64,000 nt of DNA from Macrosoma leucophasiata (GCA_036365455.1 JAWQUS010000010.1:17718501-17782500); one strand, 5' to 3'. Shown: positions 1-11,694, counted from the first letter of the stretch. Program-made: numbers and translations. The notes: generated by a model not told the origin, from the letters alone.

Positions 1-2095
1 TGCAATGTCTAGTCTATCCAAATTCATCGGGCATACTATCAAGCTCTGAGATTGATTCTAGAAACTTTCGCTTTTGATAATAAAAAAATAAATAATTACC
101 TACTCTTAGGCACAAGAATCAAACCAAAGAGCTTAGTATATGAAAATACATTTTTGCAATGTATTTTTCGCTCCTATCGTTGGTAGGTTTATAAACTCAA
201 CTAAACTAACATTTAACATAAATGTGTAATTAATTAGTGATTATAGTATACTTAATTAACTATAAATAAAATTAATGATCTTTTTGTAAGAACATTAATT
301 ATATTCTGACAAGTAGATATTATGTCATGTTATAATATATCAAACCTATAATCTGTTCATTATGTTTGCATTAATCGACTGCACACAAATCATTTGTATC
401 AACGACTACAATCAAAGAAAATATGTCCACATAACTCTTTCAAAATAAAGAAGAAAACTTTCGTCACTGAAACCTTAAAAACTGAATAAATAGACATACC
501 TAATCGCAATAAATGCGAAAAAAAACGTCCTGTACACAAAAACTGCAAAAAAGCAACAAGCGGAACAACGGGTAAAAGCTAGTTTACAATACTATAGAAA
601 TCGGAGTACCTTTTGTACAGTGATGAAGACGATAAGGCATACCGGCGTCAAGTCATCACCTCTCGAGGTCTTTAGCTCGGTCACTTCAGCCTTTTGTCTA
701 TGGAGAGGGAAACAGGATTGTTCGGGGATCACCCGCTTAGCGATTTTTGTACCTGAGTGAAGAGCGGATTAAGTGACTATTGCCCGCTTCTGAGGGCCTA
801 ATGACGTAACTTCTTCGGAAGTGGCAGCGAAGGATGGTCATGTGCTGAAATCATGTTAGGATTTCGCGTATATAACAACAACAACGCGTTGATATTTATG
901 ATTCCAGAAATTGATATTTTTTTATTTTCCTATGAAATTAGATTAATAATGTAAAACATGAATAGGAATTAGGGTAATAAATTTTATTGATTTTCATGAC
1001 ATTATATAGATTTTGTCAAATAGAATAATAATTACTAACTTCATATCATTTTCCCGAGATAATAATTAGTAAGTAAATGAAATAAATCCAATGGTCCAAT
1101 CAATGTCTTTATGCCCATTATGCCCCACTTACAAAATTAGGCTGCAGCGACATTTAGTTATCATGTATGAAGCTTCCACATGGGTCAATGGTTTTGATAT
1201 TAAATAGCATCATCATATTATAGTAGATATATTAATTAAAGCTTTATCAAAATAATTATAACAGAGAAGCGACCGAAACGTCGGGTTGATTTTATTAATC
1301 ATTTCATTTTAATATACGCGAGGTAAAACCTTACAAATAGGTAGTTTTATTACAATGATTGAAACTGACGTTAATTGGAAGAGTTTTTGCCCAGCCGTGA
1401 GAAACTTAACTCGATCTCATTTTTAATGGCTCAACATAGAATAGGGATGATGACTATTTTTTTAAAATTGTAATTACAAAAAGTATAGGAAAAATAAATA
1501 AATATTGTCTTTGAAACGTCTACTCAATAGCTAATAATTTTAAAGATATACCGATTCAAAACGTTGCGAGTTGTGAAACGACTCAAAACGGCTCATACAA
1601 AATGATACTCTATTCTGACGTCATGTTAGAGTTAAAACTTGTGAATTGGATGGTGAAATCAAAACATTTTAAAATATGTTCGTCAATACTGCGTTTTTGT
1701 AAAAACATTCTTAAATTATTAAAATTTTTTGGATATCGTTTATAGAATGTAAAAGTGAAATTATTTTTAATTTTAACTTAACTTTTATGTTCACGAATTT
1801 TCGACACTTTAAAGTTCTTCTATCACATACGGTTCAACTCGAATTTTCATAATTTTTGTATCATTATATCTCATTTGGAAGTCGCTTTTATGTGATATGA
1901 TACAAAGTAGTTGATTCATACATAGATTTAATTTTTTTGTATAAAAATACTGTTTATTTATTTTACGTTACGCGTACCTACATATTTGGTACGCGGTGAT
2001 ATTTAAATGGTAAACACGCGTACCTACCATTTATATATCACCGATTTACAATGTACAAAATTACGATTCAGTCGGCCCAGTATATTTGAAGCAAA
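1..2095. other. AT-rich intergenic DNA, no gene seen
   Basis: No open frame here has protein-like composition. A GC-richer island at about 600-870 stands out from the AT-rich surroundings but matches nothing I recognise. Near 1996-2043 two short arms (ggtgatatttaaatgg and its approximate reverse complement) form an imperfect inverted repeat. Confidence 0.5.
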
Positions 2096-2202
2096 TTGGA
2101 TGTGAGGGAACATCCTGGGGTATGGGTAAGTGTTCCGGTTTTTTTCCTTTTGAGTTACGGAACCCTAAAAGATACAAATAATATTACCTTCCGTAAACCA
2201 AT

Positions 2203-2487
2203 CCCCTTATTCATAAACGCTGCTAATCTCTCCTTTGTCTCTTTCTATCTTACACAATTGTCAATGCAACTGCTAAAGACAAAAATATAGCTTAAACGTA
2301 TCTAATGTATGTTTATGAATTAGGTGGTTAGAGTATAATTAGCCATAAACATATTTTAGCTAAAGTGTTGCTAATCTCTCCTTTGTCCCTTTCTTACTTT
2401 ACATAATTGTCAATGAAACCGACAAAGACAATCCACATTATAGCAAAAACGTATCTAATGTGTGTTTATGAACTCTTTTAGCAAAGG
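2203..2487. mobile_element. Two adjacent small MITE copies
   Basis: The first copy (about 2203-2320) starts ccccttattcataaac and ends gtttatgaatta, a short terminal inverted repeat. The second (about 2343-2487) has ccataaacatattttagc at one end and tgtgtttatgaact at the other. Both share the internal text gctaatctctcctttgtc. A third relative lies at about 5541-5680 in intron 1 of the cuticular protein gene. Superfamily not determined. Confidence 0.55.
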
Positions 2488-2750
2488 TTAAACATTCTGC
2501 AGAGCGTCAAAGCTAATTAAACGTTGTACACTACTCAAGGATGCAGCTGTATAATCGCCGATTTACACTAACAGGTGTCACAATTTTCTTAAAAATAAAT
2601 TTATGTTAAAAAAGCGAACGCGTAATTAACGTTCCATACCAATGTCTCGAAGTTTCTCGCTACTGACGTATAAGGAAGCGAACAGTTAAATGTTTATTGT
2701 TGTTACGAAATACTCACGCTAATGTTATCGACAGCAAAATATTCACATTA

Positions 2751-3092
2751 TCTATACAAATAAATAAAATTGGAGTGTCGGTTTGTAATATAAAAATAAC
2801 CACTTTTTACTAAATGCATATGTACACACGGTACATATGCCAAAACAACATTTATTACAATTTTTGTCTGTCTGTTTGGCGGGGCTAATCTTAGGAACGG
2901 CTGGACCGATTTTGACGGGACTTTTTTCTCGCAGATTCACTGGCAGATAGCTTATGTAATAATATAGAGAGATAGATTATATAATAAGGAGTAACTTAGG
3001 CTACTTTTATACTAGCTTCGCCTACGACTTCGTCCGGGTAGATACTGAACAATAATAAATTCTCAGGCGGGCGAAGTTACGGGCACAGCTGG
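2751..3092 (+). mobile_element. Non-autonomous Helitron-like element
   Basis: Starts with TC (tctatacaaataaataaaa) after an A and ends with gggcacagCTGG before a T. This fits the Helitron pattern of 5' TC, 3' CTRR and insertion between A and T. Its interior (ggaacggctggaccgatttt, aaggagtaactta) is shared with the element in intron 2 of the cuticular protein gene at 6174-7537. It encodes no helicase, so it would be mobilised in trans. Confidence 0.6.
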
Positions 3093-3408
3093 TATTAAAA
3101 TAAATGTACGAGTACCTTTAAGTTACTAGCGGCACGCCCCGGCATCGCGCGGCCTCGTGCTACCTACAACATTACCACTACTAATACGACACTAACCTAT
3201 ATTACTACTGTATCGGTTTCATATACAGGGTGTAATCGTTAGGAGTGCACAGGCGATTATTCCGTAACTATAGGTAACAGATATTAAAAAACTTTAAAAT
3301 GATTTTGGAAGAACTTTACCTAATGAGTAAAATGACAATAAAACTTTAAAAAAATAGAGTTACTCGTAGAAATATACAAAAAGTTACACTCCTGAGGTGA
3401 GTGACCTT

Positions 3409-3566
3409 TGTGCCAGAAATTAGTCTGTACTGTAGTCTGTACGGCCCTGTGGCCGTATAATCACGTGACAGGAACACTATCATTTAGCGGCAAGTAGATC
3501 AGGTAATGCGGTTGTGCCCGCAGAAGAAAACTGGTGGAGCTACAGTGACGGAGCTCTACCACCAGT
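3409..3566 (-). repeat. Family A repeat, partial
   Basis: Family A is a roughly 285-bp dispersed repeat seen about twenty times here. In sense orientation it begins actggtggtagagctcc, carries taatttccggcacagaggc and ccttggtctttgtgtgggtg, and ends ttgccacttccattacat followed by A residues. Constant 3' ends, A-rich tails and frequent 5' truncation suggest a SINE-like retroposon. This copy lacks the 3' half. Its 5' end continues into an extra inverted arm (gaagaaaactggtgg at 3524-3538 and its reverse complement at about 3558-3572). Confidence 0.55.
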
Positions 3567-3738
3567 TTTCTTCTCTTAACATTTCTAACAAACTATAAAA
3601 TCGAGTTAAAACTACCATTTCCTCCACAAAATCTACGTAACAAAAGCCATTATGAGGACTATTGGCTTTCATCGTTCCCAAGACTTACCATAACAGTTAT
3701 TGAGAAGCAATTGAATCAGTTGCTTCGATTGTAATGTG

Positions 3739-3751
3739 TGTGTGTGTGTAT
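3739..3751. repeat. (GT)n microsatellite
   Basis: Short dinucleotide run gtgtgtgtgtgtg. Confidence 0.7.
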
Positions 3752-4177
3752 AATAATTCGGCGGTGTGTCCCGATAGTACAGATTTAGATAGGCACGGGC
3801 TGAGATAACCTCTTACATAGCTCACAGCACATAGCGCCTGCCCACCCCCAGTACCGTCAGCATCGCCAATAATTCATTCGATCGAATTTGAAAATTTTAA
3901 TACGTGTTTTGCGCTGTTCTGTGTCAGAGGAATACTTATTGTAATTACTTTTTTTTACATCCAATTCAACTAGCATTTCAATTTGACCATCCTAGGGTTC
4001 CTAACTTAATATCATAATAGTGAGAGAGTGTGGATCGCCAGATCATTACGTCGTAATTGTAGAAAATACCGTAGGTATGCATGTGTCATATCTACGATTT
4101 GTAAGGTATGCTTTTTAGCTCCACTTGACGAACCTATCGGCATTAATTTCCAAAGAGTGCCAAGAGTGTCAGTTGGA

Positions 4178-4224
4178 AGACGCGATTCCTATAAAACCAG
4201 TATCGTTTTATAGGAATCGCGTCT
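4178..4224. repeat. Perfect 20-bp hairpin
   Basis: Arms 4178-4197 and 4205-4224 are exact reverse complements with a 7-base loop (cagtatc). No transposon end is recognisable beside it. A broken hAT-type terminus (gggttgggaacccctgg) lies about 85 bp downstream. Confidence 0.8.
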
Positions 4225-4994
4225 TGTAACTCGGTTGACATCAATTTGAAAGCCAATTGGCTACGCCCACCCTAGGAGGCATTCTCGAGTTCCCAACCAG
4301 AGGGTTGGGAACCCCTGGTTTATAGGCTTGAATATTCTTACACAAATGTTAACCTACTATGTCACATTCACATTCTGTCGACTATCGTTCCAAGGTCCAT
4401 ATCGCAGCATGTATGACAACGTTTTATGTATTTATTGTAAAAATTAAAACGGGCGTGATTAATAACCCAGAGAGCCTCAACATATTAGTCTCTATTCTAT
4501 GCCCCAAGAAAAGATTGTGAAACTCTGTCATAATATTGATAAACCGATAATAACTCGAGGTATTAGGTAGTGCAGATGCATGGTCCCACCTCAGGCCTAA
4601 GATATTTAAGGTCTGTAGTGGAAATTATGGTGCCATAATTATGTAATGTAATACCATGTACCTGGAACACGATACCTAATGTGGAACACTACAATATGCG
4701 GTGGCTTCGAAGTCGTCTCTTGAGTTTTACCGCCAGTGTCTTTACATTGAGTGTACAAATGTGCTTTTATTTTCTAATTTTTGGGTGTTACTTTTCAAGT
4801 ATAACCAAAAAAAACTGTTAGATAGAGATTTCTGCAGAATAACTATGTTCTATTGGAATTTAAATTATATACTTAACAAAACAGGTTTACATGATTCGGC
4901 AATAAAAGAAATTAGTGAGAATTTGAATCTAATTAATTAGGCTGCACCTCATCAATGGGTATAATGCGTTCACTTTCAAATGACAACATTCACG

Positions 4995-5039
4995 TATTTA
5001 AATCGATGTACTTGGCTAACAATAATCATTCCCATCAGT
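4995..5039 (+). promoter_or_regulatory. Possible core promoter of the cuticular protein gene
   Basis: A TCAGT arthropod initiator-like motif sits at 5035-5039, about 45 bp before the start codon at 5083. A TATA-like tatttaa lies at 4995-5001, about 40 bp upstream of the initiator, rather further than the usual 30 bp. The assignment rests only on motif and position. Confidence 0.35.
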
Positions 5040-5082
5040 ATTGTCTAGGTGTAAAGACCCAAGAAAATTCATCATCATCGCA

Positions 5083-7790
5083 ATGAAATTCGTAAGTAAC
5101 TTTTTAAATATATTACTTTTCAACAGTCTTGATGTTTTAGTTGAAGCAGGTAATAATTCTGTGGCCAACCATTTGATAGGCTATATGCCATTTGATAGGC
5201 TATATGCCATACCCATACTTTATCCATACTTTTCCTAAAACATTGGCAGTTAGAACATTACGGCAAGCAGTAATGTATTGCATAGGGGCTTCCAAATTGA
5301 TGCCAAATGGGCTACATATAATATCCTATAGTATAATGATATTGGAATTTTCCTTTCTGCGATGCGATTTAGCCTCGATTCCAAGTGGTACACTCACAGT
5401 TTGGCTCCGTTGTATGTCAATTGGCTCTTCACCTGTGACATGGGGCTAAAAAACATAACTAGCATATCGTTGATATATGTATGTATGTACGTTATTTACA
5501 ACCATTATGACGTAATCAGCTATTGCACTGAAGATTTACCCCCTTATTCATAAACGTACATTAGATACGTATTAGCTATAGAATGCTTTGTCTTTGTCAG
5601 TTGCATTGTCAAATGTGCAGGATAGAAAAAGAAGTTTAGCAACACTTTAGCTAAAATACGTAAGTACGGTAAGTTATTATCGTTGTACTGATACAGCAAA
5701 TGTTTTGGTAACAGTTCCTAGTGGCAGCGTGCTTGGTGGCGAGTGCGTGGTGCGCGCCTGCTGACCCGTCGCTGAGGGGGTTACCGGCACTGAGGCATGA
5801 GGAAGTTCACGACGAATACGGACAGTACGCTCTGAGATACATCACAGCTGAAAGTGAGTGGTAATTTTGTGTTATTTTCGATTTGTACGAGTGCTGCATT
5901 TACTTCATTGTTATAAACAAAAACTAAAAATTGACTGGTACATAATGCCTTGTGATTTTAAGTCCTTATGTAGTACCTACCGTTTCTCTGCTTAACTCTT
6001 TGAATCCTTCAGGAAAGTGCTGAAAAAATACCTAAGCGGTGTAAAATTTTGGTACGACACCGTCTTAATCATTTTGGCCTGTGATTTTTGTGAAGAAATG
6101 TTTACCAATCATCTACATATTATATGAACACAACAGTATAGGTACAGTATGTTAATCAACATCAATAGGTACATCTATACAAATAAATAAAATTGGAGTG
6201 TCTGCTTGTAATATAAAAATAACCGCTTTTTACTAAATGCATATGTGTGTATACAGGGTACTTATACCAAAACAATATTTTTTTAAATTGTCTGTTTGTC
6301 TAAAATTCAAAATGTCAATTCAAGTCTGTCTGTCCGTCTGTTTGTTCCCGCTAATCTCGGGAACAGCTGGACCGATTTTGACGGGACTTTCACAGGCAGA
6401 TAGTTTATGTAATAAGGAGTAACTTAAGCTACTTTTATACTGCGCGTCGACACACGACGAAGTCGCGGGCACAGCAGTGCCGGATTAGCCATATAGCAGG
6501 AGGCAGCAAATACTACGGGCCCCGCGCCTGTGCCTGAAAAAAACCACAAATATGTAAAATATGTAGTACACCTTAGCTATTCTCAAAGTGAACGTTGGCC
6601 ACACTGTAATTATATAGGTATATTATTATGTTGCAAGTTGGCAATACCCAATACTTACAGGGGGAATCTCCTAATATATTGTTTTCGATTCCTTTTCGTA
6701 AATGTTCTATTTCACTTATATCGGTTAAGGTGGCTTCCTATCCGACAGCGACGATATGTCAGGTTACTTTGCATGTTATTTTCCTTAATTAACGATCCTA
6801 ACTCTCCCGATTACCTTAAATTAAACTTTCATATTCTGGGCGATTCTCACAACATCAATCTTCGTTCTTCTGAAAATCTCCTACTTGAAATGCCTTCCCA
6901 TCGAACTGGTTTTATGTCCAAATCTTTCACTGTTTCTGCAATAAAGCTCTGGAACGCTCTCCCCGCTGATATAAGAAAGTCCTCCAGTAAGTTTAGCTTT
7001 AAGCGGAAGCTCCGAGAACATTTCTTGAACATTTAATTTTCTTGAGTTTGCCTTGAGACATTCTTTCATTTGTTTTTTTTCTTTCATTTTTTTTTATTCA
7101 TCATTCTATATAATTTATGTATTATTTAAGGTTTATGATTATATATTTCGTATATTTATTTAAGTATGTATTTGTATGTATGTATATATTTATTTTTGCT
7201 ATTCTCGTATGTAAGTTTATTTATAACTTGTATAATAAAATACTTGTATGAATTTATTTGAAATTTTGATGTTAGTATTTTTTTTATTTTTATTTCTCTT
7301 TGTTTTTCTTCTTGGCCTCTCACTGCACCTCAGTAAAATTCTCACCACTACCCAAAGGTTGACTGGTCGAGAATGCTTTTTAGCATTAAGTCCGCCACAT
7401 GTACCAATTTGTGCAAGAAAGTTTAAATAAATAAATAAATAAAATATCCCAAAGTTAGGCAATGTAACTCTAGGGCCCCATGGTGACATTTGCTACGGGC
7501 CCCGCGCCGGCTTTATCAGGCACTGGGGCACAGCTAGTAATTATATAAAAAACGGAACCCTAGCCAACTAATTAAACAACGAATTGTATTCAACAGACAC
7601 AGTAGTATCGGAGCGCGGTCGCATGGTGCCGGGTACCAACGGCGGATACGTCCTGGAGATCGAGGGTCAGTACCAGTTTGTGGGTGACGACGGCCAGATC
7701 TACGTGACCAAGTACCGCGGTGGTCCTGACGGCTTCCACGTAGATGGCAGCCATCTGCCCCAACCAGTGCCAATGCCTGTTATACCTTGA
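5083..7790 (+). CDS. Cuticular protein with Rebers-Riddiford chitin-binding domain (CPR family), three exons
   Basis: A secreted structural protein expected to bind chitin in the cuticle. Three exons join in frame: 5083-5091 (ATGAAATTC, donor gtaagt), 5715-5853 (acceptor aacag, donor gtgagt, phase 1) and 7597-7790 (acceptor caacag, stop TGA at 7788). The product is 113 residues, a normal size for the family. Residues 1-17 (MKFFLVAACLVASAWCA) form a signal peptide. The chitin_bind_4 region covers about residues 38-104. It has YGQYALRY, then GGYVLEIEGQYQF, DDGQIYVTKY, GPDGF and HLP, matching the consensus spacing of G-x-Y, DG, V-x-Y, G-F and P. The usual Y-x-AD-x-x-G is YRGGPDG here, so the alanine is replaced. 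The proline-rich end (LPQPVPMPVIP) resembles RR-1 proteins. A three-codon first exon ending inside the signal peptide is typical of insect cuticle genes. Intron 2 carries three nested transposons. Subclass RR-1 versus RR-2 is uncertain. Confidence 0.87.
5169..5211 (+). repeat. Short tandem duplication in intron 1
   Basis: catttgataggctatatgc occurs twice in succession. Confidence 0.8.
5541..5680. mobile_element. MITE fragment in intron 1
   Basis: Starts ccccttattcataaacgt, the same terminus as the elements at 2203-2487, and shares attagatacgtattag and gcaacactttagctaaa with them. The distal inverted end is incomplete. Confidence 0.5.
5715..5853 (+). CDS. Cuticular protein exon 2
   Basis: Encodes residues 4-49 and the first base of codon 50: the rest of the signal peptide and the mature N-terminus with DEYGQYALRYITAE. 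The donor is GAA A|gtgagt. Joined to exon 1 it reads MKF-FLVAACLV, with no stop in this frame. Confidence 0.8.
6475..7525. mobile_element. hAT-type MITE with 8-bp target duplication, split by a LINE
   Basis: Ends are cagtgccggattagcc and ggctttatcaggcactg, flanked by the exact 8-bp duplication gggcacag. A near-complete sister copy without the LINE lies at 40769-41086 in the opposite orientation. Alignment to it shows where the LINE entered. Confidence 0.75.
6714..7442 (+). mobile_element. 5'-truncated LINE fragment (C-terminal part of ORF2)
   Basis: An open frame from about 6714 to 7036 encodes a typical post-reverse-transcriptase tail: LYRLRWLPIRQRRYVRLLC, then KSFTVSAIKLWNALPADIR and FKRKLREHF. 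The pattern 'LRWLP-R' followed by 'LWN-LP-IR' is shared with the larger LINE at 56.6-57.5 kb and with CR1/Jockey-like elements. A 3' UTR follows, ending in a tandem aaat tail at about 7427-7442. There are no catalytic RT motifs here, so it cannot move. Confidence 0.7.
7597..7790 (+). CDS. Cuticular protein exon 3 (most of the R&R domain)
   Basis: Encodes NTVVSERGRM to VIP-stop, including most of the chitin-binding domain. Third codon positions are GC-rich, unlike the AT-rich surroundings, which supports real coding. Confidence 0.88.
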
Positions 7791-7795
7791 ATAAA
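7790..7795 (+). terminator. Polyadenylation signal AATAAA
   Basis: AATAAA overlaps the last base of the TGA stop of the cuticular protein gene. A very short 3' UTR is implied unless a later signal is used. Confidence 0.5.
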
Positions 7796-7861
7796 TATAG
7801 TTGTTTAATGTAATCTTTTTTTTAGATCCTTAATTATAAGTGACCCTCATAATCCTGACAA

Positions 7862-8045
7862 ATTGTCAGGTTTTATTTAGGAGTAGCGGCCTCGGCTTCG
7901 CCCGCGCTGCTCCGTTTCTATTAGTCATAGCGTGATGATATATAGCCGTCATCGATATATGGGCTATCTAACACTAAAAAACTTTTCAAATTGGACCAGT
8001 AGTTCGTGAGATTCAAACAAACTCTTCAGCTTTATAATTTTAGAA
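7862..8045. repeat. Degenerate retroelement tail
   Basis: Contains ggcttcgcccgcg and attggaccagtagttcgtga, phrases common in the 3' tails of degraded lepidopteran retroelements. Boundaries are unclear. Confidence 0.4.
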
Positions 8046-8310
8046 TAGATTGCTTAACGGTAGATATACGTAGGTACGATACGTTGTACCCATTGGTGAA
8101 AACCGGCCATGTGCGTGTTAGGCTAAGCAAGATTTCCGTTTCTCAGTTTAATTTATACATTCATCTACTCTAGTGCCGTGATTTTTTTCTTTTTATAAAT
8201 TGGTAGCAAAGCGTTTTATAGAAATTCGATTTGAAATTTTATTTTCTTATTTTTTATGTTATGCGTCTAACTTTGGAACTCAATAAAATTTCACTTCTTG
8301 TAAAACGTTT

Positions 8311-8515
8311 GTGTTGCGAACCGTACCAGTCGGATTTCAGAAAGGATCTAAGGAGGGTGGCGAAGCCTCGAGGATGCGCCAGGGGCGGGGAGCGCGGGCC
8401 GTGACGTCACGTCCTATCTCGGCGGCCATCTTGGATTATCTCGTCGCACCTGCGGGGTGCGAGGGACGCAATGTATCGACCGGGTCGCCCTCGACGGTGC
8501 ACATTTTTCACTGAA
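8311..8515. promoter_or_regulatory. CpG-rich block with CRE, GC box and YY1-like site
   Basis: An abrupt GC-rich island. It holds a GC box ggggcgggg (8382-8390), a palindromic CRE gtgacgtcac (8401-8410) and ggcggccatcttgg (8421-8434), whose reverse complement contains the YY1-like AAGATGGC core. These suit a housekeeping promoter, perhaps transcribed leftward, but no first exon could be identified. A GC-rich repeat is the alternative. Confidence 0.3.
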
Positions 8516-11500
8516 AATCCCATAATGATTAAGATTATTAACTTGAGGAACTACATAAATGGGACCATCAACTTCTTGTACGAAAAAAAACTGACAAATT
8601 AATTAAAAACTGACAAAGTAATTTCCTATTCACCAATTGATGGCGATAATAGAGTACGAGTAAATACGCTTACACTCACAGCCCCACTCTAGGTATAAAC
8701 CTGTGTCGTGGATGCCGTTGTACACATACAACACATACACAAACACCCAGACTACTACGTACTAAGTATGTACTTAATTACCAAAATATGTCATATAACA
8801 TTATTTTTTACATTAACTGAAATAAGTAGGTAGGTATGTACGTATAGTAGGTAGGTATTTAATAGTCATCAACGAAATTACTTTTGCTATCCTTCATAAC
8901 ACCCAATTGAATATTAGGTAAGATAACTGGTGGGTGGCTACATCAAAAGTGGCATACATTCATATGTTAGAAGACTAACATTGCACCTCGTGAGTGGTAC
9001 ATCTGCATTCCTTTGGTTTTGATGTAGACGTCTGCAGTCTGTAAGTATTATTCAGTTATCAACAATGTGAACTGCATGTTTGCCGATTATGCAAAAAGTC
9101 ATAGCAACTGGTCGATATTGAATAGTAAATAAAACGGCAATTTTAATTGAAAAAAACTACGAGTATAACTCGGTTACCTGTATCAAAAACTATACATGTA
9201 CTATTTGAATTACAGTAATTGATATCACATCTCCCGCAAATAAACTATAATTGTGTATTAAAATTCGTCGCACACACGCGCGCTTATCTGTCCGCGGCAG
9301 TTTGGACGTGAGATATAATCTGTGGTCCCCCAAGCAGCCTCCCCGCGCTAGGCTTTGTCCTCGACTTCAAACGATGAGCCCTCCGCACTGTTTACAAAGA
9401 CCTATCGCGAATTTTCATTTTTATTCACTCGACTTTATAAAGATTCAGAAATAGGTACCTAATGCGGGGGCGGTAATTATTTTTTTTGGTACCCCTTGAT
9501 TCCATTTGGGTTATTTTAGTGGTGCTTTGGATTTTTATGTTTGTGACTAATCTTTATAGTTAACTAACAAATGTAGTAGCAAAGAAAGTCACAGTCTGCT
9601 TATAAATCTGATGATATCTTACTGGTTCACAAATTCTAGATTTAGTGCGGAATCACACTGCGGACACTCCACCAAAATTCCATACAAACGCTTATTTTGG
9701 TCTCTATTACACAGACATCAATCAGTGACGTGTATTTACATGTGCACCTGTGTGCGTAGCACGTAGAAAATACCAACCGTCGCCCATAAGAGGGGAGGAG
9801 GTTGGGTGATGCAGGGTAATCGGGCGGGACGTTGAAGTGTCTATTCTATACGTAGTATTGTTACATATTCTCTGGCGGAATGTAGAAGTGGTGGTTTTTG
9901 TCGAGTTGCTTCCTATACCTGCAACTCAATTTTAGCATTACAACCATTAAATTATCACGTATACCTCTAGAACTGTCTTTCAATCACTGACGATAAAAGG
10001 GTGATGTATGCATACGGTACGTCTGAGTGGAATTCACAAGCAAAAACACTCAATGTGGCTTAAGTATAATAGTAGAAGACCAACTGTTTAAAAACTAAAT
10101 ACACCATTTATCATGCCTAACTACAGCCATTAATTAGCGATTATGATCGTGTTAAATTAAGTCTATCCAGAAATAAACACAATTATTATCATGCACGACA
10201 TTAAAATAGTAAACACGGTGTAGCTGTCACAAAAATGGGCAAACAACTTCACTTGCCATAAGGATACGAGTATTAAAAAAGAATACACAAGGAAATAATC
10301 AAGTGGTAATGAACGCGTTAATTCCAGATTACCGCGATGCAAACACTTGGGTGAAACAATGTCACTCGTGTCATTAAGAGCTCGTGCGCAGGCGCAGCTG
10401 CGTGTGGGCACACCTTATGGTTTGTCGTTGGCTGTTTTGTTCGGGATACGTCGAGTGGTGGAGTGGTGCGTTGGGGGTGAGAGGGTAAACTGAGGCACGT
10501 GCTGGCACCCGGTGGCCGGACCACCGCACACGTGGATCGATACTGTAATTGATTTTTAAATTAAAGGTAATGACAAATCTAACGAATAATTTCTGTAGCC
10601 AACAGGGTACAGAATGAGAGAGATCGCAAGATTAATTTTCAGTTAGTATGAAATCACTGATGTAGGTTTTTATCCAAAGGTTTCCTGGATATATTATAAT
10701 ATAAATAACATAGTAAGATTTATAAATACAGAATGGAAATTGATGAGAATTTGTGGGAAACCAGTTGTTTCTCATAATTTCGTCAGCGAGCTATTTAGTT
10801 TTGGCACAAAAAGTAATCACAATCGGAACAGTGCTTTTGGTCGTGATAACATGAGAGTCATACACGAGTAGGTAGACACAATTACTTTCACATTTATTTA
10901 TAACATTAGTACAGAAATATGGATTTTACATTAGACTTTTTAATATTTTAACTAAAGTTAATATTCTTATTAGATTTAATTGACAGTAAGAGAGTTATTA
11001 TATAATCTCATTAGAGTTTATAAGAGTGATCTAATCGGATTTAGGTACGCCAAGATAAAATTTACAACAACAACAAATAATCAATTTTAAATAATATTTT
11101 TTGAGCACAGAGTAGGGTTACGGTAGAGTTAAACTTAAAGCTCAAAATTAAAAAAAAGATAATATTTTGGAGACAAATTGCTTAAAAAGTTTCAAAACCA
11201 CCACCACCGCCCAAGAAGATTTGGGAACTTACCTACACACTTTTGTGCGTTAAAAATTCTCCACTTTATATAATTGATTAATCTTAAAAAAAATATTATC
11301 ATATCTACGATTTTTGGGATCCTTAAAATGTGTAACTCTTTTGGAAATACATAAAAAACCTCCGTTATGAATGAATAAAGAAAAGACCCGATTGGTATAG
11401 TGCCTGATTCTATGACGACAGTAACGACACCTGAATACGAGAGGTTGACAGTTCGATCCCTGGACCGGACAAATATCAGTAGAGCCTGACAGTGCATACA

Positions 11501-11690
11501 GTGGAACCTGGGGGTTCAGTTGATAAACCTCCAAATTTCATAAATGTATCGCCTATTCCTTGAATCGGAAATCGAGGCAGGGACCTTGAGACCACGTGTA
11601 CAGTAGTGTAGTAGTAATAAGCGAACGGAACAGTAGGTACTGTGCAATGATGAATCTGAGATTTTTGATACTATTTGATTTTATACTATT
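8516..11690. other. Intergenic DNA with a degraded family A copy and GC-richer blocks
   Basis: A heavily degraded family A copy lies at about 8970-9083 (gtggtacatctgcattcc, aacaatgtgaactgcatg). GC-richer non-repeat text occurs at 9265-9415 and 10380-10540. The latter has two CACGTG-type E-boxes (ggcacgtgctgg, cacacgtgg). A weak tRNA-like segment with gttcgatccctgg lies at about 11390-11475. No convincing exon was seen. Confidence 0.4.
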
Positions 11691-11694
11691 TTGA

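Larger units (their letters stand above)
6174..7537 (+). mobile_element. Helitron-like element in intron 2, host of two nested insertions
   Basis: Begins TC (tctatacaaataaataaaat) after A and ends cagCTAG before T. Its left part matches the copy at 2751-3092. Its terminal part is split at gggcacag, which is duplicated at 6467-6474 and 7526-7533 around the hAT MITE. Without the insertions it is about 305 bp. Confidence 0.6.

Noticed and set aside
7217..7489. 90-codon minus-strand frame
   Set aside because: Antisense of the LINE 3' UTR and its aaat tail inside intron 2.
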